64,000 nucleotides of DNA from Nephrocerus scutellatus (Eukaryota > Arthropoda > Insecta > Diptera > Pipunculidae), in assembly GCA_947095585.1 (NCBI GenBank), contig OX352765.1, positions 24,272,254 to 24,336,253 on the forward strand, given 5' to 3'. Positions within the stretch are counted from its first letter, which is position 1, and each line of letters begins with the position of its first letter. Below are positions 24,580 to 36,065 of the stretch, one piece after another. Made by a program: the position numbers and the translations under genes. The notes beneath the pieces are model-generated. The model had not been told where the DNA came from. It saw only the letters and a program-made list of their open reading frames with translations, and did no database searches.

Positions 24580-24906
24580 TTATAAGTAAACCCTTGTGAT
24601 ATTCCAAGGGTCCAGCTTTTTATTACAGATTGGACACTTGTGGTTCAGGCGGATCGCTTTGACGATGCATTTTGCGCAAAACAAATGCCCGCAAAGCGTC
24701 GCATGTGGCCTTCGCTGTATGTATGAATCCAAGCAAATGACACAAACGCTGCTGGCGGGCGCGTTCAGGATAGGTAACTTTAATCTTCTTTCAAACTGTC
24801 TCGAGCGTTCTTCGCCAACACGTTTTATAAGGCCTTCTGCTATTTTCAGGAGTTCAGCTAATCGACCTAATACGTCTTCATCAGTTCGATTTTCAGAGTT
24901 CTGCAT
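24580..24906 (-). CDS. Small intronless RING-finger protein, putative E3 ubiquitin ligase
   Basis: The single open frame of 108 codons starts at an ATG (24906-24904). Residues 11-45 are predicted to form an amphipathic, charged helix (DVLGRLAELLKIAEGLIKRV). Residues 55-94 form a full C3HC4 RING: C55-x2-C58, C72-x-H74-x2-C77-x2-C80, C91-x2-C94, with the TLCGHLFC and CPICNKKL blocks typical of RNF4/TRIM-like RINGs. RING proteins of this kind bind an E2 enzyme and promote ubiquitin transfer; the target here is unknown. A TATATATA-like stretch lies at 24933-24944, only about 30-40 bp before the ATG, so its meaning is doubtful. No intron is seen. LINE debris ends about 480 bp away on the 3' side. 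It could be a genuine short gene or a retrocopy of a longer RING gene. All eight metal ligands being kept argues against a dead copy. Confidence 0.75.
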   Translation of the reverse strand: MQNSENRTDEDVLGRLAELLKIAEGLIKRVGEERSRQFERRLKLPILNAPASSVCVICLDSYIQRRPHATLCGHLFCAKCIVKAIRLNHKCPICNKKLDPWNITRVYL

Positions 24907-24909
24907 TGC

Positions 24910-25239
24910 TGCTTTTCTGACGTTGCTTACAAAAATATATATAAATTGAGATGTAAGTAAGGTCGTTGTATTATAAGATATGTGTGATATTATTTCGACT
25001 ATTTTTTTTAAATCCTAAAAAATTTAATTTTAATTTTGAAGTAATTTTCAGAGGTTTTGCTTAAAAGCAAAAAAAAGAGCAGGGTAGGCTGTGTCGAGGA
25101 CACGGCCGTGGGTTTTGAGCGTGACAACGTCTGTCCGGGACGAAAGAAGAGAAAACAAAGATCTTGTTGTCTGTGGGACATAAACACGGACGTATATATT
25201 AAATTTTTTTTCTATACTAAATACAAGTCCTACAACTTG
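24910..25239. repeat. Intergenic DNA with a short dispersed repeat
   Basis: Segment 25110-25195 (GTTTTGAGCGTGACAACGTC onward) matches 11455-11540. The rest is AT-rich with nothing recognised. Confidence 0.5.
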
Positions 25240-27808
25240 CACCGTAGCTCATCACATACATCATCATCACATCACATTATATATAAATTATTTATAAGCG
25301 AATTTTAATGTTCATAACCACTTACTGTGAAGTTGCTGCATATTGCATATTACTGCCCAAACACAGTAATGCAGCTTTTGGTTTCAACTCATAAAAAATT
25401 TGAGTAGTTTTAAATTAAATTAGAAGAGGATGGTAGTGAGTACTGAGTAGTGCTGCCCATGCTTCGAAATGGTATGGTAAGAATGTCGCTTTCAAACATG
25501 CAGGCCAATTATTTCTCATTAAATTTCTTTTGCATTGTTCTCTTATTTCTGTAAATGATCGAATAGTTATTTTGAACCGATGCTTAATGCCATGTATGAT
25601 ATTTGATGGTTGACTCAATGGTCGATGGTGGATTCATTGTTCAGTGGCAGACATCCAACTTACGATCGAACATTTCTTCTTCGACTGAGAGACTGGCATT
25701 TTTATAATGTTAAATTTAGCTTCATTTTTATATAAAAAAAATCTGTGTTTAAAATGATTTTTTGTAGAAGATTATTACTTAAATATATTAAAGCTAATAT
25801 CTGCAATACAAGGAAATATTTTTTAATGTAAATAAGAAAAAATAAATTACTGTAATACTTTTAATAATAATTAAAAAATGCAGAAACCATTCAAACTTTT
25901 GTGCACAAAATGCCAAACAACACTTAAATGAAAATTTCTAGGCGATTCTCAAATTTTCAAGTACGATACGCCTTCTTAATATTAAAAAATCAAACCAGCA
26001 ATCGAACTTACTGTATACATGACTAAGGATAAGATAAGCCAAAAGAAAACGAAATAGCAGCAACAAAATTTGTATTTTTTTTCTTTCTCACAGAGCATTG
26101 TATCATTTACGCAATGTTGATAGAAAGAGCAGAGCAGAGCATTGATAGAAAATGAAAATTGCAGCTATATTTTGAACCTACTTACAGTCTGCTTGTAGGG
26201 CGACAATTTGACATTTACATTTTGCTATTTGCATCCCATTTTAAGTAGCTGCGTAAACTGCACAGTCGATTTTTCTTTAATGCATTGGCTTAAAAGTGAA
26301 TTTTTGACCAACATGCAGCATAAACTGCGCAGCGGCTGAATTCTTGACCGCAGCCTACTACTGCATATGTTTGTTTCATTCTGCTCTGCTTGATTGTATG
26401 TTAGTGTAACCACATATATGATCTTCAATCACATCACATACAACAGAATAAATAATTTATAAGCTGATTTAAGTGTTCATAACCACTAACTAACTAATGC
26501 AGCTTTTGGGTTCAACTCATAAAAAATTTGAGTAGTTTTAAATTAAATTAGAAGAGAATGGTAGTGAGTACTGAGTAGTGTGCCTATGTTTCGAAATGGT
26601 ATGGTAAGAATGTCGCTTTCAAACATGCAGGCCAATTATTTCTCATTAATTTCTTTTGCATTGTTCTCTGTTAGACGACCAAACACGAGAGAGAGCACTC
26701 ACTCACAATGTTGATTGAGAGAACAGAGCAGAGCACTGATAGGAAAATGAACAGAGACTATACTATCACTACGGCTGCGGTAAAGAATAAAGTAGCTTCG
26801 CAGCTTGTGCTGCACAAAAAAATGGCAGGCAGTCGGTATGCACGAAATTGCGGCTATATTTTGAACCGACTTACAGTCTCTGCTTGTAGGGCGACAATTT
26901 GACATTTACATTTTGCTATTTGCATCCCATTTTAAGTAGCTGCGTAAACTGCGCAGTCGATTTTTCTTCAATGCATCGGCTGAAAAGTGAATTTTTGACC
27001 AACATGCAGCATAAACTGCGCAGCGGCTGAATTCTTGACCGCAGCCTACTACTGCATATGTTTATTTCGTTCTGCTCTGCTTGATTGTATGTTATTGAAA
27101 CCACATACATGATCATCAATCACATCACATACAACAGAATAAATAATTTATAAGCTGATTTAAATGTTCATAACCACTAACTGTGAAGTTGCTGCATATT
27201 ACATATTACTGCCCAAACACAGTAATGCAGCTTTTTCAGCTCTTAAAAATTTTGAGTAGTTTTAAATTAAATTAGAAGAGGAAAGTAGTGAGTACTGAGT
27301 AGTGCTGCCCATACTTCGAAATGGTATGGTAAGATTGTCGCTTTTCAAACATGCAGGCCAATTATTTCTCATTAAATTTCTTTTGCATTGTTCTCTTATT
27401 TCTGTAACTTATAGTAGTATTGTTTTCTGTTACACGACCAAACACGAGTGCTCTCACTCACAATGTTGATAGAAAGAGCAGAGCAGAGCACTGATAGGAA
27501 AATGAACAGAGACTATACTATCACTACGGCTGCGGTAAAGAATTAAGGAGTTACGCAGCTTGTGCTGCACAAAAAAATGGCAGGCAGTCGGTATGCACGA
27601 AATTGTGGCTATATTTTGAACCGACTTACAGTCTGCTTGTAGGGCGACAATTTGACATTTACATTTTGCTATTTGCATCCAATTTTAAGTAGCTGCGTAA
27701 ACTGCGCAGTCGATTTTTCTTTAATGCATTGGCTGAAAAGTGAATTTTTGACCAAAATGCAGCATAAACTGCGCAGCGGCTGAATTCTTGACCGCAGCCT
27801 ACTACTGA
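25240..27808. repeat. Tandem array of three ~0.7-kb units
   Basis: Landmarks recur in the same order: ATCACATCACAT, GAGTAGTTTTAAATTAAATT, GGTATGGTAAGAATGTCGCT, AGAGCAGAGCACTGATAGGA, GGGCGACAATTTGACATTTA, AAACTGCGCAGCGGCTGAAT. Unit 2 starts near 26430 and unit 3 near 27121, a period of 691 bp. Unit 1 (from about 25240) is longer because roughly 470 bp of unrelated AT-rich sequence (about 25620-26090) interrupts it. Unit 3 ends near 27806 at ACCGCAGCCTACTACTG. ORFs in the array recur between units only because the repeat recurs. No transposon class was recognised. Confidence 0.85.
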
Positions 27809-27837
27809 GAAATTGCTTTATTCCAGAAATTCCAGAC

Positions 27838-27940
27838 AATAATGATCATATTCCAGAATTTCCATAGGAAGAAATCTTATAGTCACATCTTAGTCCTACA
27901 TTCCGAGTTTCATACGAATCGCTTGATAAATTGCTTTGTT
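27838..27940. repeat. Short dispersed repeat copy
   Basis: The ATGATCATATTCCAGAATTT block and following text through CGAATCGCTTGATAAATTGC match 11590-11690 and, more weakly, 37490-37585. The class is unknown. Confidence 0.65.
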
Positions 27941-28667
27941 CAAAAACTCTAGTTCCTCATGACCAAATCCCATTGGATATTAAAAAACGTTACTTAACAT
28001 CTGTTAAAAACGTAACTTAACAGCTGTCAAATAGTGACATTTAACATTTGAGTTTTTGAACATGTACCCTCTTAAACCTTGGAGTGAGACGTTGTCACGT
28101 CAAATAAAACAACCCATAAAAATTAAAATTTTTCATCTAAATTCTCTAATCGCAGAAATTGATATGGGAGCCCCTCGATCCTGGGCCATTTTTTTTTATT
28201 GTAGAAGAAAATCATCGAAACAAACATTTGACATCAGATGTTAAAATTGAAAAAGCTCAGATCATTTTATTCTGAGCACTTAGAGCACGCTCATACTCTG
28301 AGCAATTAAGAAACACGAACATTTATCTTGAGAACTCTTTGACAGCTCTGAACTAATTTATGAAAACGCCAAATGACAGAATATTGTGAAAACTTGTTGT
28401 TCTATCTGTAAGTTGATATCGACAACAAAAAAAAACGACATCAATAAAAATACAATTCAGTATATAATAAAAATGTAAGTTGAAGTAAGCATAAAACATG
28501 TATGTCTCGTTTCATTTGCTGGGTTCATTTGTGCGTGCGCTAAGATTTCTCTCTCTCTCTCCACCACCACTAAAACCATGCAGCGCAGCCGACTGCGCAG
28601 CACTCACCGCACACAGTCCATAAAGGGCGACGAATATCTGATGCCAGTACAGATATTTAAAAAATGT
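27941..28667. other. AT-rich unique DNA
   Basis: Nothing coding recognised. A CT-rich run (CTCTCTCTCTC) lies near 28549-28560. Confidence 0.4.
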
Positions 28668-29010
28668 ATAAGGGCCTTGCGGCCGAACCCGGGACCCGAT
28701 CACTACCAAATTTTCGAAAAAGTATTGTTTATTGGGTATACACATGTGTGTAAAATTTGAAGAAAATCGGGTAAATTTTTTAAAATTTTTGTTTGGGAGC
28801 CCCCCGACCCCGCAGCCCGAGGGGCCTCAAAATTTAATAGAAAGTGTTGTCTCCGGAAATACGCATGTGTGCAAAATTTCAATAAAATCGGGCCATGGGA
28901 AGTGGGTTAAAAATTGATCGCAAGAATCCACGACAGACGACCGACCGACGACCGACCGACGACCGACCGACGACCCACGGGCAAGTGAAGTTAATATAGA
29001 GAATTTAAAA
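28668..29010 (-). mobile_element. Helentron-like short interspersed element, complete copy
   Basis: Read on the minus strand it starts with the family's conserved end TCTCTATATTAACTTC (at about 29004-28989). It then passes a run of 11-bp CCGACCGACGA units (28931-28977) and the AACCCACTTCC motif. Two to three internal units follow, each holding a palindromic ACACATGTGT core, an ATCGGG box and a G/C-rich (CCCCGACCCC) block. It ends with GGCCGCAAGGCCCTT (28684-28668). The same two ends bound the copy at 58790-59461. A conserved 5' block, microsatellite, variable internal tandem units and a 3' hairpin are the features described for DINE/HINE elements. This assignment is inference. Confidence 0.65.
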
Positions 29011-29212
29011 AATACATCAGTACAGCAACAGCACAGTGACAGTGTAGCCGACATATTGTTATATCGAATTTATATTTTCAATTTAGACAGTTGCTATCCA
29101 GTTGGTGGTGTATAGTTTAACCTATGATCCAAATATAGTTCTTTTAGCTTTCGAGTAGAGAAACGTTGAAAGCACATATCTGCAATTTTTAATATATGCA
29201 TTATACAGATAG

Positions 29213-29506
29213 GTGGGCGCCTTGGCTTAGAGGATAAGTGCATGGCTTCTGAACAGGAGGTTTGTGGTTCGAATCCCAGTAACACCAAAGGTATTTTTCA
29301 CGGTGTCTCACCTCTCGCGAATGTCTGACAAACGTCCAAGAGTATTAATTTGTCACGGAAAGCTTCTCAATTTGCCGATCGGATACGGCCTTAAATTGTA
29401 TGTCCCTTCCATGTGTGTGCAAAAATATATATGTACAACACAAATATATTCGTGAGAAGCTAGGCCTTGGACTGCAACGGTCTGTCGCGCCGAATGTTAT
29501 TATTAC
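29213..29506 (+). mobile_element. Full-length tRNA-derived SINE with 8-bp target duplication
   Basis: The 5' head resembles a tRNA: an A-box-like TGGCTTAGAGGATAAG (29223-29238) and a perfect B box GGTTCGAATCC (29266-29276) followed by CAGTAACACC. The 7-base loop CTTCTGA would place TCT as the anticodon (Arg-like), but the anticodon stem no longer pairs. A tRNA-unrelated body (CTCTCGCGAATGTCTGAC, CTTCTCAATTTGCCG, ACAACACAAAT, GAGAAGCTAGGCCTTGGAC) leads to an (ATT)n tail. The copy is flanked by ACAGATAG at 29205-29212 and 29507-29514. RNA polymerase III transcription from the internal boxes is expected from family knowledge. Confidence 0.9.
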
Positions 29507-29989
29507 ACAGATAGTGACATTATTATTTTTGCAAACATCCAAGCCTGACTATAGCAGGCGGCGGATTAAAGTATGAATGCGGTTTGCTGCACTTAAAGGA
29601 AAAGGTATGATGGCCCATGTCGATAAGACGATAAGACAAAAGTGATGTGTGTCTCTAAAGAAACCAGATCGGAAAGAGTAGAAGCATATGAATAATTGAG
29701 GGACTACCTTGCAATTGAAAAATCGATCAAGAAGTAATGATTCGAACCAGGAACACAAATGTTTAATTCCTTATAATATGAAAATAGACTGTGAGTTCAC
29801 ATTTATTGATTCAATGCTTACTTTTTAATTTATTTCAAAAACACTTTTGTCATAACTCATTGAATAGAATTCTTTATTTAGTATTTGTGAATAATGACTT
29901 AAATTATAATATTCATCACATTTGGCTCTACAACCTGTAAATTGAAACATTTCGCTTTTCTGTTGATCAACTTAATCCAAGAATTTTGT

Positions 29990-30056
29990 AAATGGTTGCG
30001 AGAAGCTGGGCCTTAGACGGCAAACGGTCTGTCGCGCCGAATATTATTAATAATAG
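29990..30056 (+). mobile_element. SINE 3' tail fragment
   Basis: AAATGGTTGCGAGAAGCTGG, then ACGGTCTGTCGCGCCGAATA and an ATTATTAATAAT tail: only the last 65 bases or so of the SINE at 29213-29506. 5' truncation is complete. Confidence 0.8.
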
Positions 30057-30059
30057 TTA

Positions 30060-32089
30060 TTGGCGCTTTACAAAAGCCATGTGTGATCTGTACTTATTTA
30101 TATTCATAGCGTATTAGCTCATATTTAAGATCCGTATTTCAGTATGGCTTGGATCAGCACTGACTACGCTATACGACCGTTACAACTTGAATATTATAGT
30201 GACAGGGTTGGTTGACTTTAGGCAATTGTGCGCTTATTTCTTGAAAATGTTGTTATCGGCTACTGCACTTAAACCTAGTAAAGGTGGGCACTACCCCTTT
30301 GGTCGCTATCCTGTAGTATGGCCGTTGATCGTTCTTTGCTACGTTACACAAGATTTTCATCCCGCTTTCCCTAACGACCGGTTAAGAATAAGGCAGCCCA
30401 TATTCTTGTAGCCGCTACTTGGAATATTGATAGAATTTAGGCCTCTTTCCCAGTCACACTATTGATCATGAATTCCTAAGTTAATGTGATTTTTATTTTA
30501 TGCTCGGCCATTATTTGTTTTCCATTGAAAATAATGCAATGTTGATGAGGATCTTTAAAGAATCACTGTTTACACTGATAACTGATAACTCATCTATCGA
30601 TCGATTTTTGCCATCAAAGAAATGTCAGATGAAGTAACAAGTGAAACAACTTTGTTCTTTTATTTCTGATATATTTATCCGCATAACATTAATTAAAGGA
30701 AGAAAGTTCTTTAGCATACAAGTCATCTGTCATCGTTGGCGTTGTTGTTCTTTTCTCTGAAAAAAAAACAACAATTTCCAAAGAATCTCTAAAAGAATCC
30801 CCAAAAGAACAGAGTGTCGTCTGAATAGAATCCCTTTGGTTTTGCCTTCAAATACAGTCGCTAATGTGAAAATGTAATCAGTAAAATGCAAATGGATAAG
30901 CAGACTGCGTGGAGACCGCTATGCACCCCATCCCTATCAGCGTCATCCTTGCAGCACCAAAACAACACAAAAACGCACAACTTCTCCGAAATAAACTTTG
31001 TTGAGGGCATGTAAAGTTTGGAGACCACCCTCCGGTGGTGACATACGGATGCGATGCGATGTGTGTGCGCGGAAAAGACATAATTTTCAAAATCTGAGCG
31101 TTAAGTATAACAGAAGTTTTCCGTGTCATCGTCACCTAGCAAAGTCACGTTGTTTGCATCGCTTCAATACAACGGTGGAGTTTTTAAAGCGTTCTATTTT
31201 TTTCTCTCTCTCACTTTTTAGCCGATCCCGGTGCAAAAGGATTCGAGTTATTTTCACCATTTTCTTTTGTTCGACGCAGCCACTTCCTGATATGCAACGC
31301 TGATAGTCTGGCATGGAAAATTCAACGGATTCATCGGTTTAGTTGTCGCATTCATCCTCGTTGGCGTCGTCTTCGTCTTTGTCGTCGTCGTCATTGTTTA
31401 ACAACAAGGACTCTAGATACAGCACGAACGATTACGGTGTGCACAATCTGCTAATAGACAAATGTGCCATCTAATTGTGTGGCTTTCGTCCCCCACTTTT
31501 TAAATATTTTATGCATTGCCGTATGTGCGATTCCATGTGTTGGGAAAAATTATCATATTGCTGCCTGCACAGAGTGCTGGAAAAATGTGTCGAAAATGCA
31601 AAAAAATTAAATATATACTGAAAAAAATTTGGTAAGGAAATGTGTAACACTTTACATGGTTGGAGCAGTTTTTGTATCCAATGAAGGCATTTAGTCGGGG
31701 GTATGAAACTAAAGGAACCCGGCGGACAGGGCTATAGTCGGACAGACATGGAATCTTTCGATCTTTTATGTCTAATAAATATCTGTGAGTGCTAAGCGCC
31801 TTAGATAAATTCGGGAAGTTATTCACAGTTAGGCTTGAAACACTCTCAATTAAGAAGAATTATAATTTTCTTGCTGACAGGGCACTAATGTCTAGCTGGA
31901 GTTCACGATCACAGAATTGAAATGCAATAGCGGTCATAAGAACCACTGCAACAACAAACCTTCATGGGGGAAAAAAACGCTGTAAAATACATCCGAACAT
32001 TTAGCTGCCCAGATTTTGCTACCGTCAATGTCGTCGTGTAACGTAGTGGCTAGGCAGCTGACTAACTTTTGCACTACGGTTACGTAACT
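30060..32089. other. Mostly unique DNA, no gene supported
   Basis: ORFs of 60-105 codons exist but none carries a recognisable motif. A GTCGTCGTC run lies near 31380-31395. There is nothing else to report. Confidence 0.4.
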
Positions 32090-33700
32090 GAAAATTCCTA
32101 GACTTACGCTCTTCTCTTCGTCCAGGCCTACGGGTCATACTCTACGCAAAGGCCATACACAAACACATAGTTTGAGTTACGCTCAGTTTCACTAAAGTTA
32201 AGGGTGGCGTTGGCCTGCCACCCTCTCCTCATTGATATGAGAGAGCATTTTAATATCTATATAGAGTGGGTCCCTTGTCACAAAAAAATTAAGGGGAACT
32301 ACATGGCGGATAGCCTCGCGAGGCAAGGTAGCGGATACTGGATAGGGCAAATGTGATGAGGACTGTTATGACGCTTAGATTGGCTCTTTGCAAAAAGGCT
32401 GAAGCATTGGCAAATGAGAGGTGAAAAAGTAAAAATTACATGGGAAGACAAGTTATTCCAAAGCTACACTTGGAGCGATCTAAGGCGTAAAAAAAAAAAT
32501 TAGTTGAGATCGATCGTAGCGATACTTAATTACTACCAAAGAAGCTTTAAGGACGGGGAGATGGGTAGTGACCATAGTTAACCTTCTCTCCTCCTGTCCA
32601 GCATTAGCACACAGAAGGTACAAACATTTGGATAAATACAAAATGAACAATCTACCAGATCTCAAAATAGGTAATTCATAAAAAGCTCTAAATGGGTTAT
32701 TTAAAAGGTTGAAAGGAATAAGATCCTGTGGTATAACAACGGACTGTCAACGATTTAATTGTGCCGAAGTAACAGCAGCTACTTAAACTAAACCAAACTA
32801 TCATCCAGACCTAAAATCGCTTGAACTACTCCTTGTGCGACTTACGCTCCGCTCTATTAACACTCCTTCATATTCTCGCATAGCCCTACGTGTGGTACTC
32901 CACGCAACGTCCAGATCTACATCACTCGAGTTGCGCTCTTTCCGACGTGTGCTGTACTCAATTTAAACTCCTGCATCTCTTCGCATAGCCCATATCTACG
33001 TATGGTACTCCACGCAACGTCCAGATCTAAACATCGCTCGAGTTACGCTCTGCCCGACTTATGCTCCACTTGATTTACAGTCCTGCATCTCTTCGCATAG
33101 CCCAGATCTATGTATGGTACTCCACGCAACGTTCAGATGTATACATCGCTCAAGCTACGCTCTGCCCGAGTTATGATCCACTCGATATGTGCTCGAATTA
33201 AACTCCGAGTTACGTCACGCTCGACTTCAATTCCTGTGGCTCTTTTTAATGTACAAGCATACGTATCGTACCCCACGCAACGACCAGACTTAAACATCGC
33301 TTGAGTTACGCTCCGCTCGACTTACGCTTTGCTCGACTTGCACTCATGCATATTTTTGCAACATCCAAACCCGCGTTTAGTCCACGCATTGTCCAGGCCT
33401 ACATATCGCTCGAGTTACCGACTTACCATCCGCTGGTCTCGCGCACCTTCATTTTATTGCATCGTCCAGGCCTACGTACTGTTACTTTTTATCTGGCCTA
33501 CGCTCCACTCGACTTACACTCCTGCATCTCTTTTCATCGTCCAAGCCTACGTACAGTAATCAACCCGACTGTCAGACTTAAGCTTCACTCGGCCTACACA
33601 CCTGCCCATCTGTATCGTTCAGCCTTACGCATTGTACCCCATGCAATGTCTAGACCGTCGTTCGAGTTACGCCCTTTGCGACTAACAAAACAAACGCAAC
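32090..33700. repeat. ~110-bp degenerate satellite, interrupted by a LINE end
   Basis: The phrase TACTCCACGCAACGTCCAG recurs at about 32900, 33010, 33122 and 33273, spacing 110, 112 and 151 bp. Between these, variants of CTCGAGTTACGCTCTGCCCG and CTGCATCTCTTCGCATAGCC repeat. A first piece of the same satellite lies at 32090-32190, and the array resumes at about 32815 after a LINE fragment. The 136-codon frame at 33301-33711 is repeat read-through. Confidence 0.8.
32190..32800 (+). mobile_element. R1/I-like LINE, RNase H to 3' end
   Basis: Translation gives HFNIYIEWVPCHKKIKGNYM followed by ADSLARQGSGYW (about 32245-32345), the end of an RNase H domain. Later text shows the family's 3' end: a TCCTGTGGTATAACAACGGA block then GCTACTTAAACTAAACC (32725-32800), which parallels 55930-56022. 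Frames are broken. It sits inside satellite sequence. Confidence 0.8.
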
Positions 33701-33719
33701 ACAACGCTTGAACGTTTAC

Positions 33720-35225
33720 AAGCCTCTTCAATCTTAGTCATTAAAAATACTAAATAGATTTTTCTTAAAATGTAAGCATAGAAAGCATCGAAGAAAAAAC
33801 ACTTCTGGGAATAATTTATTTTCCTCTGGTTGCTGTTTTTGAATTTAAAATGTTAGTTCGCACACATGAAGAACAAAAGGATAATAAACATAGCGGCAAT
33901 TGAATTCAGTCAAAAACTCGTAGTTTTAAGGTATAATATATTCCCATATATTAATCCCCATTGCTCGTTGTTATATAATTAAATTGTTCTGATGTATGGC
34001 GTGCGGTTAACTTAGTGTTGTTTTTAATTTTTTGTCTGCTGGCATTTTGTTTTTCTGTTTGCAAACTCAAATGTTGGAGCCATAAAAAAGGAGAAGAATA
34101 AGCGCCAAACAAAAATTTAAAGTCTTAAAACAAAAAAAAATTAAACAAAAAAAATTCCCTTTCAAAATAAATAGGATAATGAAATCAGCAGACTATACTG
34201 CTGCTGGCTGGCTGGCTGGCTGGCTGGCTAGCTGGCTAGCTGGCTGTTGTCTCATGTGAGGCGCTTGTATGCATTCGTACGAGAACTCGTATCTGTAAAG
34301 GGCTTAAATAATTTGTGTATTATCCCTCGACAGAATAAAGTTTCTCTTCTATTATGTTTTTCTCGCGCGCGTAATGTCTAATTTAAGCAACAGCAAAAAC
34401 AACAACAGAAAAAGGATCCATACTCCACACATTTTTGATTATCCTTTGAATGGAGTTTTCCGTTTTTGGCGTAATTCATTTTTTGATTTTGATTTTGTCT
34501 GCGACTTTTGTTGTTGGCTGTGTTCGGTGGCAACTTTGCGAGCGCATTAGCTGCTGCATACGGTGGCAGTTGTGGCACATTATTGTTTTGGTATTTCCTG
34601 CTTTTGATGTAGGATTGGCTTTGTTATGCGAATTTGGGTGCGAGAATACGAGAATGACATTTTTTTGAAAATAAATTATATTTTTGAAAATTTTCCAACT
34701 CGACGATGCAGGATGTACGAGTGTGAATGCTGTGGGTGTGGTAAAGTCGTGCCTATGGCATATGTGTTATGTACACTACATCTACATCGGAAGTCCTGTG
34801 AAGTCTGTATTTCTAAAGTCAACAGGATAAAAAAATGTACGCAAGGCAGCAGGACGCATTATCTCATACAGACAAAAGTGCAAAATTTTAATTAACTGCG
34901 GTTTGGTTGGGGCGTCAATGGGTGGAGTTTTTTTTTGTTCTTAAGAAATAATTGTGTGTGGGGTTCATGTGCGCGTATACTAAATGCAGGCACATACTGA
35001 TTTAAGTTTTTCTTATTGTGGAAGTGGAAGACGCCAGCAAACGTATTGTGAACTTTAATTTTATCCAACTCGAGAGCTTTGGCCGTTTGGTGCTGGTAAG
35101 ATAACTGACTATAAGACAACACAATTATTTTCTCAAGTACCTAATGTAGCATTTTAGTTGTTTTTCCTAAACTTTTCCTCAAAGGACCAATTACAATTAC
35201 GTCAAAACCTACGAAGTCGAGTACT
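33720..35225. other. AT-rich DNA with a (CTGG)n microsatellite
   Basis: No gene recognised. The microsatellite at 34201-34246 is listed separately. Confidence 0.4.
34201..34246 (+). repeat. (GGCT)n microsatellite
   Basis: About eleven GGCT/AGCT units in a row with three GCTA variants near the 3' end. Confidence 0.95.
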
Positions 35226-35229
35226 TCAC

Positions 35230-35420
35230 GTTCATGAGATTAAATCAAAGTACTCGCGGTGGTCGCGTTTGCGAGCAAAATAATGAATATTGGTTCTTCG
35301 ATTAAGATAGTTGACAAAGAATTCGAAGTAAGATAATCTTTAATTTATCTCATGTCAATGTCAATTGCAACAACCGCTGAAGCATGACACCAGATATTGC
35401 ACTATAAATTCTGAAAAACA
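35230..35420 (+). mobile_element. Highly diverged RTE-like LINE remnant
   Basis: In one frame it reads MNIGSSIKIVDKEFEVR followed by SLIYLMS, which corresponds to NIGSSIQIVEREFEVV and FNYLGS in the element at 11690-13215. It is an old 190-bp relic with stops. Confidence 0.7.
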
Positions 35421-35599
35421 GAAACACATGCGAAGTATTGCAACCCAACCACAAAACAACCCCAATCGTAAAGCATCGCTCAACACAGCGCTTAACAAAT
35501 TAGTTCATCTCTCAGTGAAGTATGGCGTAATCTGATGTTGCTATATGTCATAATTATTACAAAAAAAGTGAGTGTGTTTTTTTAAAATTAATTAAAAAA

Positions 35600-36065
35600 T
35601 TTGTAAAAAGATGCCCAAAAGACCCTCAAACGATTTTTAAAAGACCTGTCAAAAGACCCCTAAAATAGCTCCTTAAAGACCCTCAAAACACTAAGAAAAA
35701 AACTCCCAAAAGACCGCCAAAACCTTAACAAAAGACTTTTAGGGGCCTTACCAAAAAAATACCAAATGCAAAAGAAACCACGAAAAAATCCTCTAAAGAC
35801 GCCAAACAACTCAAACTCAAAGTCCACCAAAAGACTCCCAGAAAACCCTCAAAAGACATCCCAAAAGACCTTTCAAATACCCCCATAAGACCAACAAAAT
35901 ACCAGCCAAAAAGACCCTTAAAAGACTCCAAAAGTACCACAAAAAGACGCTCGAAAGAACCCCCGAAAGGCTCCTAGAAGACCACCAAAAGAACCCAAAT
36001 TACTCCTAAAAGCCCACCAAAAGACCCAAAATAGCCCACAAAATACTCCAAAAAGACCCCAGAAA
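35600..36065. repeat. G-poor AAAAGACCCC-type low-complexity tract
   Basis: About 460 bp made of degenerate AAAAGACCC(C/T)(C/A)AAA units, usually 10-25 bp apart, with marked strand asymmetry (very few G on the + strand). A short piece of the same motif lies at 37430-37485, and a looser one at 19820-20095. The minus-strand frame 35940-35725 is only the repeat read backwards. Confidence 0.75.

Noticed and set aside
29213..29286. A tRNA gene (Arg-like)
   Set aside because: The acceptor and anticodon stems do not pair, a SINE body and (ATT)n tail follow, and other copies occur; it is a SINE head.
33301..33711. 136-codon ORF with repeated SYAPLDL-like text
   Set aside because: It is read-through of the ~110-bp satellite.
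35725..35940. Hydrophobic minus-strand ORF that looks like membrane helices
   Set aside because: The apparent helices are the AAAAGACCCC tract read in reverse; low-complexity artefact.
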